A stretch of 64,000 nucleotides of DNA from an uncultured Roseicyclus sp. (GTDB taxonomy: Bacteria > Pseudomonadota > Alphaproteobacteria > Rhodobacterales > Rhodobacteraceae): positions 956,982 to 1,020,981 of the forward strand of contig CANMRT010000001.1 of the NCBI GenBank assembly GCA_947500415.1, in the 5' to 3' direction. Under the pieces are notes generated by a model that was not told the origin of the DNA, searched no databases, and was given only the letters and a program-made list of their open reading frames with translations. Of this stretch, positions 33,345-42,874 are shown piece by piece (positions within the stretch are counted from its first letter, which is position 1; each line of letters begins with the position of its first letter). The position numbers and the translations under genes were made by a program.

Positions 33345-35018
33345 ATGAGCCGCATTCTTGCGGCGGTCACGTCTGGCCGCTTCTCCTCCGATTTATCGAA
33401 CATGGGCGGGGGCATGACCCCAGGCCGCATCCGGATCGAGATTCTTGCCGGCCTGACCGTGGCCTTGGCGCTGGTGCCAGAGGCGGTGGCGTTTGCCTTC
33501 GTTGCAGGCGTTCACCCGCTTGTGGGCCTCTACGCGGCCTTCATCGTTGGCCTCATCACGGCGGTGATCGGTGGCCGCCCCGGCATGATATCGGGCGCTA
33601 CGGGGGCCTTGGCGGTTGTCATGGTCAGCCTCGTGGCAACCCACGGCGTCGAATACCTTTTTGCGACAGTAATTCTGATGGGCTTGATCCAGATCCTCGT
33701 GGGGATCATGCGGTGGGGCAAATTCATCCGCCTTGTGCCGCATCCGGTCATGTTGGGGTTCGTGAATGGCCTCGCTATCGTTATTTTCCTGGCGCAATTG
33801 ACGCAATTCCAGGTGCCCGGCACGGCGGAAGTCTCCGGCCATGGCATGGCAGGCGGCGAATGGCTGAGCGGTCTGCCCCTTGCGATGATGCTGGGTCTGG
33901 TGGCCCTGACGATGGCCATCATCTGGCTGCTGCCCAAGGTCACAAGCATCGTGCCTGCGCCCCTTGCGGGCATCGGCATTACAGCGGCCATCGTGCTGAT
34001 CTTCAACATCGACGTGCCCCGCGTGGGTGATCTGGCCGAGATCGCGGGCGGCTTCCCACCGTTCCACATTCCGTTCAATTTCACCACCGCCGACCTTCCC
34101 GGTCTTTATGGCGACTACCTTGCGCCGTTCTCGCTGGAAACGTTCTGGATCATCCTGCCTTATGCTTTGATCCTGTCGGCCATCGGCCTGATCGAAAGCC
34201 TGCTGACGCTGAACCTTGTGGGCGAGATCACCGGCGAGAAGGGCGGCGCGTCGCGTGAATGCGTTGCGCAAGGCGTGGCGAATACTGTGACCGGATTCTT
34301 CGGCGGCATGGGCGGCTGTGCCATGATTGGCCAGTCGATGATCAACGTGAAATCCGGGGCCCGCACACGGCTTGCCGGGATTGCGGCAGCGCTCTTCCTT
34401 TTGTCGTTCATTCTGGTCGGTGCACCTTTGATCGAGCAGATCCCACTGGCGGCACTCGTGGGCGTCATGTTCATGGTCGTGATCGGCACCTTTGCGTGGA
34501 ATTCACTGCGCATCCTGTTCAAGGTGCCACGCACCGATGCCATCGTGATCATCCTTGTTACCGTGGTGACTGTTGCCACCGACCTGGCCACCGCCGTCGT
34601 GGTCGGTGTGATCGTCTCTGCCTTGGCCTACAGCTGGCAGAACGCCACACGCATCCACGCCATCACTCGTGAAAGCGCCACGGAAAAAGGCGCGAAGGTT
34701 TACGAAATCCAGGGGCCACTGTTCTTCGGCTCCTCCGACGGGTTCATGGAATTGTTCGAAATCGACAGCGACCCTGACACTGTGATTGTTGATTTCAACG
34801 CCAGCCGCGTGGTCGACCAATCCGCGCTTCAAGCGATTGAGGCGGTTGCAGGCAAATATGAGGCCGCCGGGAAGCGTATCATGCTGCGCCACCTCAGCCG
34901 CGACTGCCACGCGCTGCTGCAAAAGGCGGGGCACCTGATGGTCGATAGCGATGACGACCCGGACTACGAGATCGCAACAGACTACTCGGTGCGCACTGGT
35001 ATTCTGGGCGACCACTGA
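33345..35018 (+). CDS. SulP-family anion transporter with STAS domain
   Basis: An inner-membrane anion transporter; SulP proteins move sulfate, bicarbonate or dicarboxylates. The 557-residue protein has a long membrane domain (VALALVPEAVAFAFVAGV near the start, then ALILSAIGLIESLLTLNLV). The C-terminal cytoplasmic STAS domain (IVDFNASRVVDQSALQAIE) begins at about residue 440. The substrate cannot be assigned from sequence, and no sulfate-assimilation or carbonic anhydrase gene is adjacent. The upstream gap of 280 bp shows no gene. Confidence 0.93.
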   Translation: MSRILAAVTSGRFSSDLSNMGGGMTPGRIRIEILAGLTVALALVPEAVAFAFVAGVHPLVGLYAAFIVGLITAVIGGRPGMISGATGALAVVMVSLVATHGVEYLFATVILMGLIQILVGIMRWGKFIRLVPHPVMLGFVNGLAIVIFLAQLTQFQVPGTAEVSGHGMAGGEWLSGLPLAMMLGLVALTMAIIWLLPKVTSIVPAPLAGIGITAAIVLIFNIDVPRVGDLAEIAGGFPPFHIPFNFTTADLPGLYGDYLAPFSLETFWIILPYALILSAIGLIESLLTLNLVGEITGEKGGASRECVAQGVANTVTGFFGGMGGCAMIGQSMINVKSGARTRLAGIAAALFLLSFILVGAPLIEQIPLAALVGVMFMVVIGTFAWNSLRILFKVPRTDAIVIILVTVVTVATDLATAVVVGVIVSALAYSWQNATRIHAITRESATEKGAKVYEIQGPLFFGSSDGFMELFEIDSDPDTVIVDFNASRVVDQSALQAIEAVAGKYEAAGKRIMLRHLSRDCHALLQKAGHLMVDSDDDPDYEIATDYSVRTGILGDH

Positions 35019-35131
35019 GCGTGCGGGTCGTCCGTCGCTCCTCCGCCCTGCGGACTGCCTCGCAGGAGTTTGTTATCTGTTGCGCGTGAACCGGTAGCCG
35101 CGCCGGTTTGGCGACTGTCCGAGACCGTCCT

Positions 35132-35737
35132 CTATTCCCCCGGACGGTTCAGCGAAAAGACCTCTCGCACCACGGAATAATCGCGGTAGCCCAAACGTGT
35201 CAGCGGGTTGAATTTGGTCACGTCAAACAGGCCTTCGATCAGGCAATCATCGCGCATGTGGACACCCACCACCTTGCCAAAGACGGCGAAATTTGCCTCA
35301 CCCTTCAATTGCACGATCTGCGTCAGGCGGCACTCCAGCGAAGCAGGCGCATTGGCAACCCGCGAACAGGCAATCTCAGAGCATTCGGCGCGCGCGATGC
35401 CCGCTTTCGTGAACTCATCCTCTTCTTTCGGCCATGGCCCCGAGGTCTCGTTCATCGCAGCCCGCGCCTCGTACTCAACGATGTTCACGCAGAACACGCC
35501 CGTCTCGCGGATATTGGCCACGCTGTCCTTGGTGTCGCCCCGGTCTTCCTTGGTCGATGTTGAGGAAAACATCACCTGCGGCGGCACGTACGCAACGGCG
35601 TTGAAGAATGAATAGGGGGCCAGGTTTTCGGACCCGTCCGACCCGCGCGTGGAGATCCAGCCAATGGGCCGAGGCGTCACAATAGCATTGAAAGGGTTGT
35701 GGGGCAGGCCGTGGCCGTCTTCGGGTCGGTAGAACAT
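35132..35737 (-). CDS. Flavin reductase-like FMN-binding protein
   Basis: The 201-residue cytoplasmic protein has the flavin reductase-like split-barrel fold: NAIVTPRPIGWIST near residue 18, NLAPYSFFNAVAYVPPQVMF, and GVFCVNIV, the FMN-binding pattern of the family. Its partner oxygenase, if any, is not adjacent. The start at 35737 (MFYRPEDGHG) is the usual one for these proteins; an open frame continues upstream over the divergent acetyltransferase but without family features. Confidence 0.88.
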   Translation of the reverse strand: MFYRPEDGHGLPHNPFNAIVTPRPIGWISTRGSDGSENLAPYSFFNAVAYVPPQVMFSSTSTKEDRGDTKDSVANIRETGVFCVNIVEYEARAAMNETSGPWPKEEDEFTKAGIARAECSEIACSRVANAPASLECRLTQIVQLKGEANFAVFGKVVGVHMRDDCLIEGLFDVTKFNPLTRLGYRDYSVVREVFSLNRPGE

Positions 35738-35812
35738 GGGGCGCGAAATCCTCGTGGTTTGGCAAAGACCTACCCCCGTGCTAACCCGCTGACCAGAGGC
35801 GGATATCGGGCA

Positions 35813-36289
35813 ATGTATCGGATTATTCAGGAAACCGCGCAGGATGGGCCCGAGGTTGAGGCCCTCTACGACACCTGCTTTGCGCCGGGGCGTGAGGCGC
35901 TGTCGTCTTATCGTTTGCGCGATGGGGTGCCGCCGGTGGGCGCGCTCTGCCGCGTGGCGCGCGACGATCTGGATATCGTGGCCGGTGCCGTACGTTTCTG
36001 GCCCGTGCGCGTTGGCCGTGCTGAGGCACTGCTGCTTGGCCCCATCGCCGTTCACCCCACCCGTCAGGGCGAAGGCCTTGGTGCACTTCTGATGGAAGAG
36101 GGGCTGGAGGCTGCCGAAGCCGCCGGTTGGCACCGCATACTGCTGGTCGGCGACGCGCCTTACTACGCGCGCTTCGGCTTTGCGCCCCTGACCGATGTGG
36201 CCATGCCGCCCCCGACAAACCCTGCCCGTATCCTGGCCCGCGGCGCCTGGGATGCCGTCACGGGTCGCGTCACCCGCTGGGGCGGTTAA
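35813..36289 (+). CDS. GNAT-family N-acetyltransferase
   Basis: The 158-residue protein has the acetyl-CoA-binding region IAVHPTRQGEGLGALLMEEG, with the Q/RxxGxG/A-type signature, and RILLVGDAPYYARFGF further on. This pattern matches the YhbS-like group of predicted acetyltransferases. The substrate is unknown. The start at 35813 (MYRIIQE) is chosen by family length and lies after the divergent flavin reductase start. Confidence 0.85.
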   Translation: MYRIIQETAQDGPEVEALYDTCFAPGREALSSYRLRDGVPPVGALCRVARDDLDIVAGAVRFWPVRVGRAEALLLGPIAVHPTRQGEGLGALLMEEGLEAAEAAGWHRILLVGDAPYYARFGFAPLTDVAMPPPTNPARILARGAWDAVTGRVTRWGG

Positions 36290-36378
36290 GCCGCAGCCCA
36301 TGCACCCGCGCAACAGGTGCCACCCTTTGACATCGACACTCTTGATCCGTCAGCGCCAGCGCGCCATCAAACGTGACT

Positions 36379-37074
36379 ATGTGGCGTGTTCTTCTTCTCG
36401 TTTGCCTTCTTGCCTTGCCCAACCCTCGCGCCCTTTCGGCGCAGGAATTCGTGACGGTCCCTGACATCATCTCCGATGACGCGTTCTATCGCCTCGTGGC
36501 CTGTGGCGCTGTGCCGGGGGGGGAATGTTCGAAGCCGTTCATCTACTGGCCCGAGGATCGGCGGCTAAACCTGCGCGTTGGTATCGCGGCAACCGGCGAC
36601 AGTTTCGCCGATTACCGCTATGATATCGTGGATGCCGCCATCGACGCCGCCATTGCCGAGATCAACGGCGCGGGCGCGCATCTTTTCATGGAGCGTGTCT
36701 ATGAGGGCGAGATGGATATTCCCGTCTATCTTGTCGATGCCCCCCAAGGCGGTACGATCGAAGGCACCGGTTTGGATGAACTTGACGGGTCTTCCATCGC
36801 CATCGGGCGTGTGGCGATCCGGTCGCGCGGTGAGGATATCGTCGCGGCGTCCATTGCGATCAGCCATGACATCAGGCGACGCGAAATCGCATCTGTGATA
36901 CTTGAAGAACTCGTGCAATCCTTGGGCCTGGTGACAGATATCGCGTCACCCGCCTATGAGCGTTCAATCTTTGCTGAGAACGGCAACTCCATGACCCGCC
37001 TGCGCGGGCAGGACGCTGCCGCCCTTCGCCGCCATTACCCGCGCCCCGGCGTGCCCGTCCGCCCCTCGGAATGA
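36379..37074 (+). CDS. DUF2927-type exported protein
   Basis: The 231-residue protein has a signal peptide ([20 protein letters not shown], cleavage likely before QEF). The mature part has [20 protein letters not shown] and [19 protein letters not shown]. The EELxQSLG segment is what I recall from DUF2927 proteins, which have a metalloprotease-like but unproven fold. A GTG two codons earlier is an alternative start. It is followed 13 bp later by apt. Confidence 0.65.
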   Translation: MWRVLLLVCLLALPNPRALSAQEFVTVPDIISDDAFYRLVACGAVPGGECSKPFIYWPEDRRLNLRVGIAATGDSFADYRYDIVDAAIDAAIAEINGAGAHLFMERVYEGEMDIPVYLVDAPQGGTIEGTGLDELDGSSIAIGRVAIRSRGEDIVAASIAISHDIRRREIASVILEELVQSLGLVTDIASPAYERSIFAENGNSMTRLRGQDAAALRRHYPRPGVPVRPSE

Positions 37075-37087
37075 AAGGCCATACGCC

Positions 37088-37627
37088 ATGATCGCCGACA
37101 AACAGGTGCGCGACTACATCCGCACCATCCCAGACTTCCCGCATGAGGGCATCCTGTTTCGCGATGTCACGACCCTGTTCCAGGACCCGCGCGGGTTTCG
37201 TCTCGCAGTTGACCAGCTGCTGTCGCCTTTCGTGGGCCAGCACATCGACGCGGTCGCAGGGTTAGAGGCGCGTGGGTTCATTTTGGGTGGTGCCGTCGCA
37301 CACCAATTGTCCAAAGGCTTCATCCCGGTTCGCAAGAAGGGCAAGCTTCCTGCGGCCACCATCGAACAAGAGTACAAGCTGGAATATGGCGAGGCGATTG
37401 TTGAGATCCACGATGATGCGGTCTCTGCCGGGGACAAGGTTTTGATCGTTGACGATCTGCTTGCAACCGGGGGCACTGCCGAGGCCGGGATCAAGTTGAT
37501 CGAGCGATTGGGGGCCGAGGTTCTGGGCTGCGCCTTTGTGATCGATCTGCCCGACCTGGGCGGGCGCAAACGGCTAGAGGCGATGGGCGTTCCCGTCCAC
37601 GCGATTTGCGCATACGAGGGGATTTGA
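37088..37627 (+). CDS. apt: Adenine phosphoribosyltransferase
   Basis: This enzyme converts adenine and PRPP to AMP, recycling adenine such as that freed by methylthioadenosine phosphorylase. The 179-residue length is typical. [17 protein letters not shown] and [11 protein letters not shown] are Apt signatures, and the PRPP-binding loop is [14 protein letters not shown] at about residue 118. It lies downstream of the DUF2927 gene in the same direction and close enough for co-transcription. Confidence 0.95.
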   Translation: MIADKQVRDYIRTIPDFPHEGILFRDVTTLFQDPRGFRLAVDQLLSPFVGQHIDAVAGLEARGFILGGAVAHQLSKGFIPVRKKGKLPAATIEQEYKLEYGEAIVEIHDDAVSAGDKVLIVDDLLATGGTAEAGIKLIERLGAEVLGCAFVIDLPDLGGRKRLEAMGVPVHAICAYEGI

Positions 37628-37844
37628 ACCGCCCGGAAAAGTTCAAGTCGGCGCGCGCAATTAACCGGACATTAACCCTGCAGTCTTACCTCTTGGTCAT
37701 CCGCAGTGTTGTTTGCGGATTTCTCTGCTTGTCGTACCCAGACGCTGCACGTTCCGACCCCAATCCGGGACGTGCAGCACTGGCCCGGCAACCGCTCTCT
37801 CTGGATTGTCATTTCCGCTCTGGCCCGCTACGCCTTTGCCGTCC

Positions 37845-37931
37845 GCGGGCGTGATGGAATTGGTAGACATATCGGACTTAAAATCCGTGGGGCCTCGGCC
37901 CGTGTGGGTTCGAGTCCCACCGCCCGCACCA
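37845..37931 (+). tRNA. tRNA-Leu (TAA)
   Basis: An 87-base tRNA gene with a long variable arm typical of class II leucine tRNA. The acceptor stem GCGGGCG pairs with CGCCCGC, followed by encoded ACCA. The anticodon stem-loop CGGACTTAAAATCCG has anticodon TAA, and the T arm is GGGTTCGAGTCCC. Confidence 0.96.
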
Positions 37932-38731
37932 AAAACTCCAAAAAGAAATTTGGAAGTCAAATGTTTGGCCCGACAGAGTTTCACTGAATCCACTTAGTCA
38001 ACCAACTTCTCTTTTTTCGTCGTTTGTTCTCGAAGTGAGCAGAGCTACCGCAAAATTTGTGTTCCGAAATTTCTGTGTTGTTGGCTCTATGGCCCCACCA
38101 AGAGTACCATGCAGCGAGTCTGGGACACTCCCTGAAAGTGCTCCAAATCTGCTATTCGCGCCTTTCGGGAGCGAAGCGGCGCAGCGGTCAGTGTATTTGC
38201 GTCAATTGCATCTAGCGGATCCCCTAAGTGCATAAAAAGGGCGGGAAGCTAGTATTCGCTGTTGGTGCAAATTGGGCGCTTGAAAATGGGTGATCTCCTT
38301 GCATGGACAGGTCCACGAACAACTCGATTTGTCTCCAAATCTCGCGGTTTTTCGGAACGTCATGAACAGCCGTATCACCCTCCGTTCGAATACTCGGGAT
38401 AAGCGTTCCCGGTCGCCGTACCCGACCCGGGTAGAAGGATATGTGCCAATGGGCTGAGGCAAGACCAATCCCTTGAAAACCGTGGACCTTGACCCATCAG
38501 TCAAAGCTTCGGTAGTGCGAGAAGAACATGAGTTGCGTCGCGGCGGTGCTCAGGCACAACATGCAAGGCATGAAGCGGCTCCAACGCCACGGCTTATCCG
38601 AAATCTGGCCCATGAACGCTTGAATGCAGCCGTCGGGTGTTTCGGCTTCTGATGATCCACAACCCTGAGAAATGTCGCCGCGATTGAAATACTTGCAGGC
38701 TCATCGGGCTGCACTCCCAGTCTGATCCCGC
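37932..38731. other. Gene-poor stretch after tRNA-Leu
   Basis: About 800 bases with no reading frame that looks like a real protein. Short frames at 38202-38504 and 38550-38816 (minus) have no ribosome site or family features. Sequence next to a tRNA 3' end is a common integration target, so this could be an old scar, but no integrase remnant or duplicate of the tRNA end is visible. Confidence 0.45.
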
Positions 38732-39187
38732 CTAGGATCCCACAAGGATAGTGGCGCATCCTGCCATTCCAATCGGCACGCCAAGTGGCAATTTGGACGA
38801 ACGCCACACAGCCCAATCGCTTTCGGGGTTTGCGTAACGCGTACGTGCAAGCGTTATGGCAACAATCGCAAGTAGCGAGATCAAGCCAAAGCCGAACAGC
38901 ACTTCAGGTAATGCAGAAACCGGAGCAAAAAGTGCTAGCGCCGGCAACACCTTGGCATCGCCTCCACCCATTAGCCGGGCTGCAAAAGCGCAGAAGCACA
39001 ATACGAAAACGATCCCGGAAAGGGCAAGCTGTGGCCAGACCCATGCACCGCCCCCTTCAAGGGCTATTTGCGCTGCGAACAAACAGACAAGCAGCAAGCT
39101 GATCACATTCGGAAGTCGCATCATTCGCAGATCGCAGAAGGCGATCGAAAGACAAAGGGCAAAAAGGGCGAGCGTGATGGGGCTCAT
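38732..39187 (-). CDS. cpaA: Prepilin peptidase CpaA/TadV
   Basis: This type IV prepilin peptidase (A24 family) cleaves the leader of Flp pilin and TadE-like pseudopilins at the inner membrane. The 151-residue protein is hydrophobic with about five or six membrane segments. It has the two catalytic aspartates in SIAFCDLRMMRLPN and in MGGGDAKVLPAL (the GxGDxK motif). The start at 39187 is preferred; an ATG three codons earlier is possible. It overlaps the end of the LuxR-type gene by a few bases and faces away from flp. Confidence 0.88.
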   Translation of the reverse strand: MSPITLALFALCLSIAFCDLRMMRLPNVISLLLVCLFAAQIALEGGGAWVWPQLALSGIVFVLCFCAFAARLMGGGDAKVLPALALFAPVSALPEVLFGFGLISLLAIVAITLARTRYANPESDWAVWRSSKLPLGVPIGMAGCATILVGS

Positions 39188-39942
39188 GCGGCGCATCCGT
39201 TTGGCACGCGCTTCTCGGCGTGAAGTTGATGCACGACACTCACCATTCCGTCTGTTCCGGTCTTAGCATAGATGTTGCGAAGATGCGTACGCACTGTCGG
39301 CATGGCGCATCCCAGACGCTCAATGATGTCATGCGGTTTCAAGCCTTTCATGAGAAGGTGACAGATCTGCACTTCTTTGCGGGTCAGACCGAAGGAATTC
39401 TCGGCGGACAGAATGGGTGCGATGACTTCGTCCGAAAGATCGGTGTTCAGCGCCGTTTGGATCAAGCCATTCCGGCGCTGCAGCCAGGCGTTGGCCAAAA
39501 GATCCGAGACAGCTGACAGAAGTGCCGTGGCGTCATGCGAAAGAACGAGCACATCCATAACGCAGTCATTCCGCCCGAGAACAATCATCGAACGGCGGTC
39601 ACCGCGTGGCCCGAATGCCTGAACATGGCCTGCGCGCAGCCGGACAACTGCGGCGGCGGACGGTATCTGGTTGTCTTGATCGCTTTCGAACGTGCCGTGG
39701 GACGCAACCGTTTGCGCGTCCCGGTGGCTTAGCTCGTAGCGCAAATAGATCGCGCCGCTACCTTGGCATGCCTTCGCGAATTCCGCGATCATCACATCCA
39801 GGCCGATCTGTGCCGCCATTCCCAGCCCGATGGCCTGCCCCAATTGAAACGCCTGCACGACTGCGGCGCTTGTGGCAGATGTTTTTTTTTCTGACGCACA
39901 CTTCATCTTGGTACTGTCTCTTATTTGTTCGATGTGCCTCAT
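39184..39942 (-). CDS. LuxR-family transcriptional regulator
   Basis: The 252-residue protein has an N-terminal region compatible with an autoinducer-binding-type domain (about residues 20-170, no clear ligand residues seen). The C-terminal GerE helix-turn-helix is FGLTRKEVQICHLLMKGLKP, then TVRTHLRNIYAKTG. Position between cpaA and the divergent flp suggests it controls the Tad locus, possibly through the dyad at 39983-40007. The true ligand, if any, is unknown; no luxI-type gene is present in the window. A start at 39906 is possible. Confidence 0.8.
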   Translation of the reverse strand: MRHIEQIRDSTKMKCASEKKTSATSAAVVQAFQLGQAIGLGMAAQIGLDVMIAEFAKACQGSGAIYLRYELSHRDAQTVASHGTFESDQDNQIPSAAAVVRLRAGHVQAFGPRGDRRSMIVLGRNDCVMDVLVLSHDATALLSAVSDLLANAWLQRRNGLIQTALNTDLSDEVIAPILSAENSFGLTRKEVQICHLLMKGLKPHDIIERLGCAMPTVRTHLRNIYAKTGTDGMVSVVHQLHAEKRVPNGCAA

Positions 39943-40268
39943 TTCTATGCAGCCGCCCGGCGCAGAATTAAGGAAATGTTAAGATTTCTTACTATCGGAT
40001 AGAAATCCTCGGATGTGGAGCATTGGGCGAAATTTAGCCAAAACGAACTGTTTCCAATCTTGCCGTAGGGTCACTTGGGAAAAGTCTTGGCCGAAAGAGG
40101 TGCAGATTGCGACAGCAATGGGGCGCGCTTGGTCGCCAGCCCGAAGCGGACGCCTTGTTCGCGCGAAACTCATCCATTTGAATGATGTCTGCAGACTGCA
40201 AGTGGGGGATTTTGGCTTCATCAGAACGGACCGGTGTTCGGTCCCGTCTTAAGTATGGAGCCATCGGT
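39943..40268. other. Intergenic control region between luxR-type gene and flp
   Basis: A 326-base gap between divergent genes without a coding frame of note. It should hold the promoters of the Tad locus and of the regulator. The dyad at 39983-40007 is its only clear symmetric element. Confidence 0.5.
39983..40007. promoter_or_regulatory. Interrupted dyad, candidate operator of the Tad-locus regulator
   Basis: CTATC-G-GATAG forms a perfect 11-bp core, and outer arms GATTT and AAATC extend it with a 4-base bulge on the left. It lies 41 bp upstream of the LuxR-type start, in the region shared with the flp promoter. Confidence 0.4.
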
Positions 40269-40478
40269 ATGGTTGATAAAACAAAGTCCCTGCTCGCGCG
40301 TTTTCGTCGTGATGACGAAGGTGCAACCCTCGTCGAGTACGGTATCGCACTTGCCCTCGCAATCACGCTCGGCGCTGGTGCGCTTGTCACGCTTTCGGGC
40401 GAAGTGGGCGACTCGATGTCCGCAGCGGGCACCGCTCTGCCGGACGCGCCGACCGTAACCACGCCGCCGCCATCCTAA
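40269..40478 (+). CDS. flp: Flp/Fap-type pilin
   Basis: The 69-residue major pilin subunit of the Tad pilus. A positively charged leader (KTKSLLARFRRDDEG) ends in the Flp processing site, with cleavage expected after the glycine in DEGATLVEYG, and Glu at +5. A single hydrophobic helix follows. The ATG at 40269 is chosen to give the short leader. The mature pilin would be about 50 residues with a proline/threonine-rich end. A perfect hairpin follows the gene, separating it from cpaB. Confidence 0.93.
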   Translation: MVDKTKSLLARFRRDDEGATLVEYGIALALAITLGAGALVTLSGEVGDSMSAAGTALPDAPTVTTPPPS

Positions 40479-40488
40479 TCGGCTGGCT

Positions 40489-40520
40489 TCATGCGCTGCA
40501 TCGATTGGTGCAGCGCATGA
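40489..40520 (+). terminator. Perfect 12-bp hairpin between flp and cpaB
   Basis: TCATGCGCTGCA and TGCAGCGCATGA flank an 8-base loop, 10 bp after the flp stop codon. There is no T-tract. It may stabilise the flp message or partially terminate, so that pilin is made in excess of the assembly proteins. Confidence 0.65.
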
Positions 40521-40592
40521 CCTTCGCCCAAGTGACCCACCACCAACAAAAAATGAGGTCGCAGCAACGAAATCCCAGAGGTCGAGAAACAG

Positions 40593-41444
40593 ATGCGCAT
40601 TTTTCCAATACTATTGTCGGTTTTCGGGATCGCGGCTGCGGGAGTAGCGTTTACACTCGGCCAAAGCATTTTTGCGCCTCAACCTTCAAATGCAGCCGCG
40701 CCCGCAGCGCCCGCGGCCCCCGTTCAGCAAATCCTGATTGCTGCCGCCGACGAAATTCGCTTCGGCGAAGCCATCACCCGCGAAATGCTTGTTCCGCAAA
40801 CCTGGCCTGCTGATCTTGTCCCAGATGGCGCTTTTGACAATGCCACCGCCCTACTTGGCGCCGAAGGCACCGCGCCTCGCCGCGCCACTCAGACCATTCG
40901 TGCCGGAGAACTGATCCTTTCCGATAATGTTTCGAACTTCGGGGCTGTCGTGACAATCGGCTCGACCCTGACGCCCGGTCTTCGTGCCGTGGCGATCAAC
41001 GTGAATACTCAGACGGCAGTTGGCGGCCTAGTGAGTCCGGGCGACCGCATTGACATTGTGCTGACCCAAGGCAGTGGTGCTGATCTGCGAACGGGAACAA
41101 TCCTGCAAGATGTTCGTGTTCTGGCCGTCGATCAGGCGGTCGACTCGCGTGGTGCAGCTGATGCGCGCACACTGACGGTCGAGGTTTCGCCGCGTGATAG
41201 TCAGCGCCTGGTTCTGGCACAGCAAGCCGGTCGCCTCAGCTTGACGTTGCGCAATTCCGACAGCGACCTTGGAGCCGAAGCCCCTGACCAGATCACGATG
41301 CGCGATATCTGGGGGATACCGGAGCCTGAGCCCGAACCCGAACCTGTGCCGGTCGTCATGCCCACCCCTGCACCGGCCCCAGCTGCACCCACCGTGACGG
41401 TGCGCCGCGGGATCTCATCTGAAACTATCGTGCTGTCGCAATGA
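40593..41444 (+). CDS. cpaB: Flp pilus assembly protein CpaB/RcpC
   Basis: A periplasm-facing pilus assembly protein associated with the secretin. The 283-residue protein has an N-terminal membrane anchor (LSVFGIAAAGVAFTLGQSIF) and a SAF domain near residues 45-110 (IRFGEAITREML). A conserved C-terminal RcpC part follows (GSTLTPGLRAVAINVN, VSPGDRIDIVLT). The C-terminus has a proline/glutamate-rich linker (PEPEPEPEP). It is followed by tadG with an ATGA overlap; a cpaC secretin gene would be expected here in other tad loci. Confidence 0.92.
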   Translation: MRIFPILLSVFGIAAAGVAFTLGQSIFAPQPSNAAAPAAPAAPVQQILIAAADEIRFGEAITREMLVPQTWPADLVPDGAFDNATALLGAEGTAPRRATQTIRAGELILSDNVSNFGAVVTIGSTLTPGLRAVAINVNTQTAVGGLVSPGDRIDIVLTQGSGADLRTGTILQDVRVLAVDQAVDSRGAADARTLTVEVSPRDSQRLVLAQQAGRLSLTLRNSDSDLGAEAPDQITMRDIWGIPEPEPEPEPVPVVMPTPAPAPAAPTVTVRRGISSETIVLSQ

Positions 41445-42874
41445 ACCTGTCCCAAGCATTAATGCGCTGGCGCGACGAGGACGACGGATCAATTCTGACT
41501 GTTTTCGCACTGATGCTGGCGATCTTCGCCGGTATCGTTGCATTGAGTTTCGATTTCGGGCGCTCGGCGGCAACACAGTCAGAACTTCAGTCCTTCGCTG
41601 ACAACGTGGCGCTTGCCGCGGCGGGTGAGTTGGACGCACAACCAGACGCGATCACGCGTGCGCAGACTGCGGCGGCGACGCTTATCGCGGACAGCCAGAC
41701 ATATGCCGAGGGTGATCAGACTCTCTCAGGTAATGACGAATACACTCTCACCTTTTATGCCGTCCGGCCCAATCCCGATGGCTCGACCCAGCCTACGACA
41801 AATGCGGAAGCCGCAGGCTACGTGGCCGTTCAGATCCACAACCGTCAAGTCGAATCGGTATTTGGCGCGGTCTTCAACGCGCTTACCGGGCGCACGGATG
41901 AAGACCAGAACGTTGCCGCTTACGCGGTCGCCGGGTTTACTAGTTATGCATGCGACATAACCCCAATGATGTTCTGCGCCCCGAGTGCGGATTTCCGGGC
42001 TGACGAGAATGTCGGCATTACGGTCCAGTTGCGAACGGGCGGCGGTGCTGGACAATGGGGACCCGGAGCATTCGGCTTTCTCGATGTTGCCTCCGGCATT
42101 GTAGACAATGCCGGTGTCTGTGCGGGTCTTGGCGGAAACGCCCTCGATATCTGCTTGATCGCCGCGTCCGGCAGTCGCACGGCTTGCTTCAGCCAAAGCG
42201 GTGTCGATATTCAAACCGGCCAGCGCGTTGGCAACTACGAGGCGGCTTTGAACATCCGCTTCGATATCTTTGGCGGCAGCGCCAACAACCTTCGCAACAA
42301 TTCTGACTACCCCGTCGCCCCGCATGTTCTGAGCGGCTATGCCCCAAGTAACGGACAATGCATGGGCAACAATGCTGTCGATCTGCCGAATGTGGTCGGC
42401 CTTCCACGTGACGACTGCCATTCTCTGGGCACCTGCGGCCGCTTCGGCGACGGCGATTGGTCTGCGGGGCGCACCAATTACGTGCTGACCAATTACGGTG
42501 GCATTGATCCGCACCCTGAAGCCATGACCCGCTACGAGTATTACCAAGCCGAGATCGAGGCCTACGAAAACGCTAATGGCCAATTGCGCCGTGTGTTGGG
42601 TGACTTGATCCGGCCCAGCTGTTCCAACAACGTCTCCGACGATCCGGCTCGTCGTGTCTTTGTAGCGGCCTCCATTGATTGCACAGGCAACGCTGTGGGC
42701 GGAGGCTCAAGCAACGTGCCGGTCCTGGAATATGTCGAGGTGTTCATGATGGCCCCGGTCGGCCTTGATGGCACGCGCGATGTCTGGGTCGAGGTCATCG
42801 GCGGTGTCGGTGGCGGCTCCATCGGCAACGAAACGGACGCCGTCGTGCGCGACGTGGTGCAGTTGTACGAATGA
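41441..42874 (+). CDS. TadG-like pilus assembly protein
   Basis: The 477-residue protein has an N-terminal TadE/TadG-type hydrophobic segment after an acidic run (EDDGSILTVFALMLAIFAGI), then a periplasmic part starting FDFGRSAATQSELQS. That is the TadG_N pattern of putative Flp pilus-assembly proteins. The large C-terminal part contains several cysteines (YACDITPMMFC, DDCHSLGTCG) that may form disulfides in the periplasm; no von Willebrand domain motif was seen. It overlaps both neighbours by 4 bases. Confidence 0.8.
   Translation: MNLSQALMRWRDEDDGSILTVFALMLAIFAGIVALSFDFGRSAATQSELQSFADNVALAAAGELDAQPDAITRAQTAAATLIADSQTYAEGDQTLSGNDEYTLTFYAVRPNPDGSTQPTTNAEAAGYVAVQIHNRQVESVFGAVFNALTGRTDEDQNVAAYAVAGFTSYACDITPMMFCAPSADFRADENVGITVQLRTGGGAGQWGPGAFGFLDVASGIVDNAGVCAGLGGNALDICLIAASGSRTACFSQSGVDIQTGQRVGNYEAALNIRFDIFGGSANNLRNNSDYPVAPHVLSGYAPSNGQCMGNNAVDLPNVVGLPRDDCHSLGTCGRFGDGDWSAGRTNYVLTNYGGIDPHPEAMTRYEYYQAEIEAYENANGQLRRVLGDLIRPSCSNNVSDDPARRVFVAASIDCTGNAVGGGSSNVPVLEYVEVFMMAPVGLDGTRDVWVEVIGGVGGGSIGNETDAVVRDVVQLYE

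Noticed and set aside
38202-38504. A 100-codon minus-strand frame as a gene
   Set aside because: No ribosome site, no recognisable domain, unusual composition; treated as part of a gene-poor stretch.
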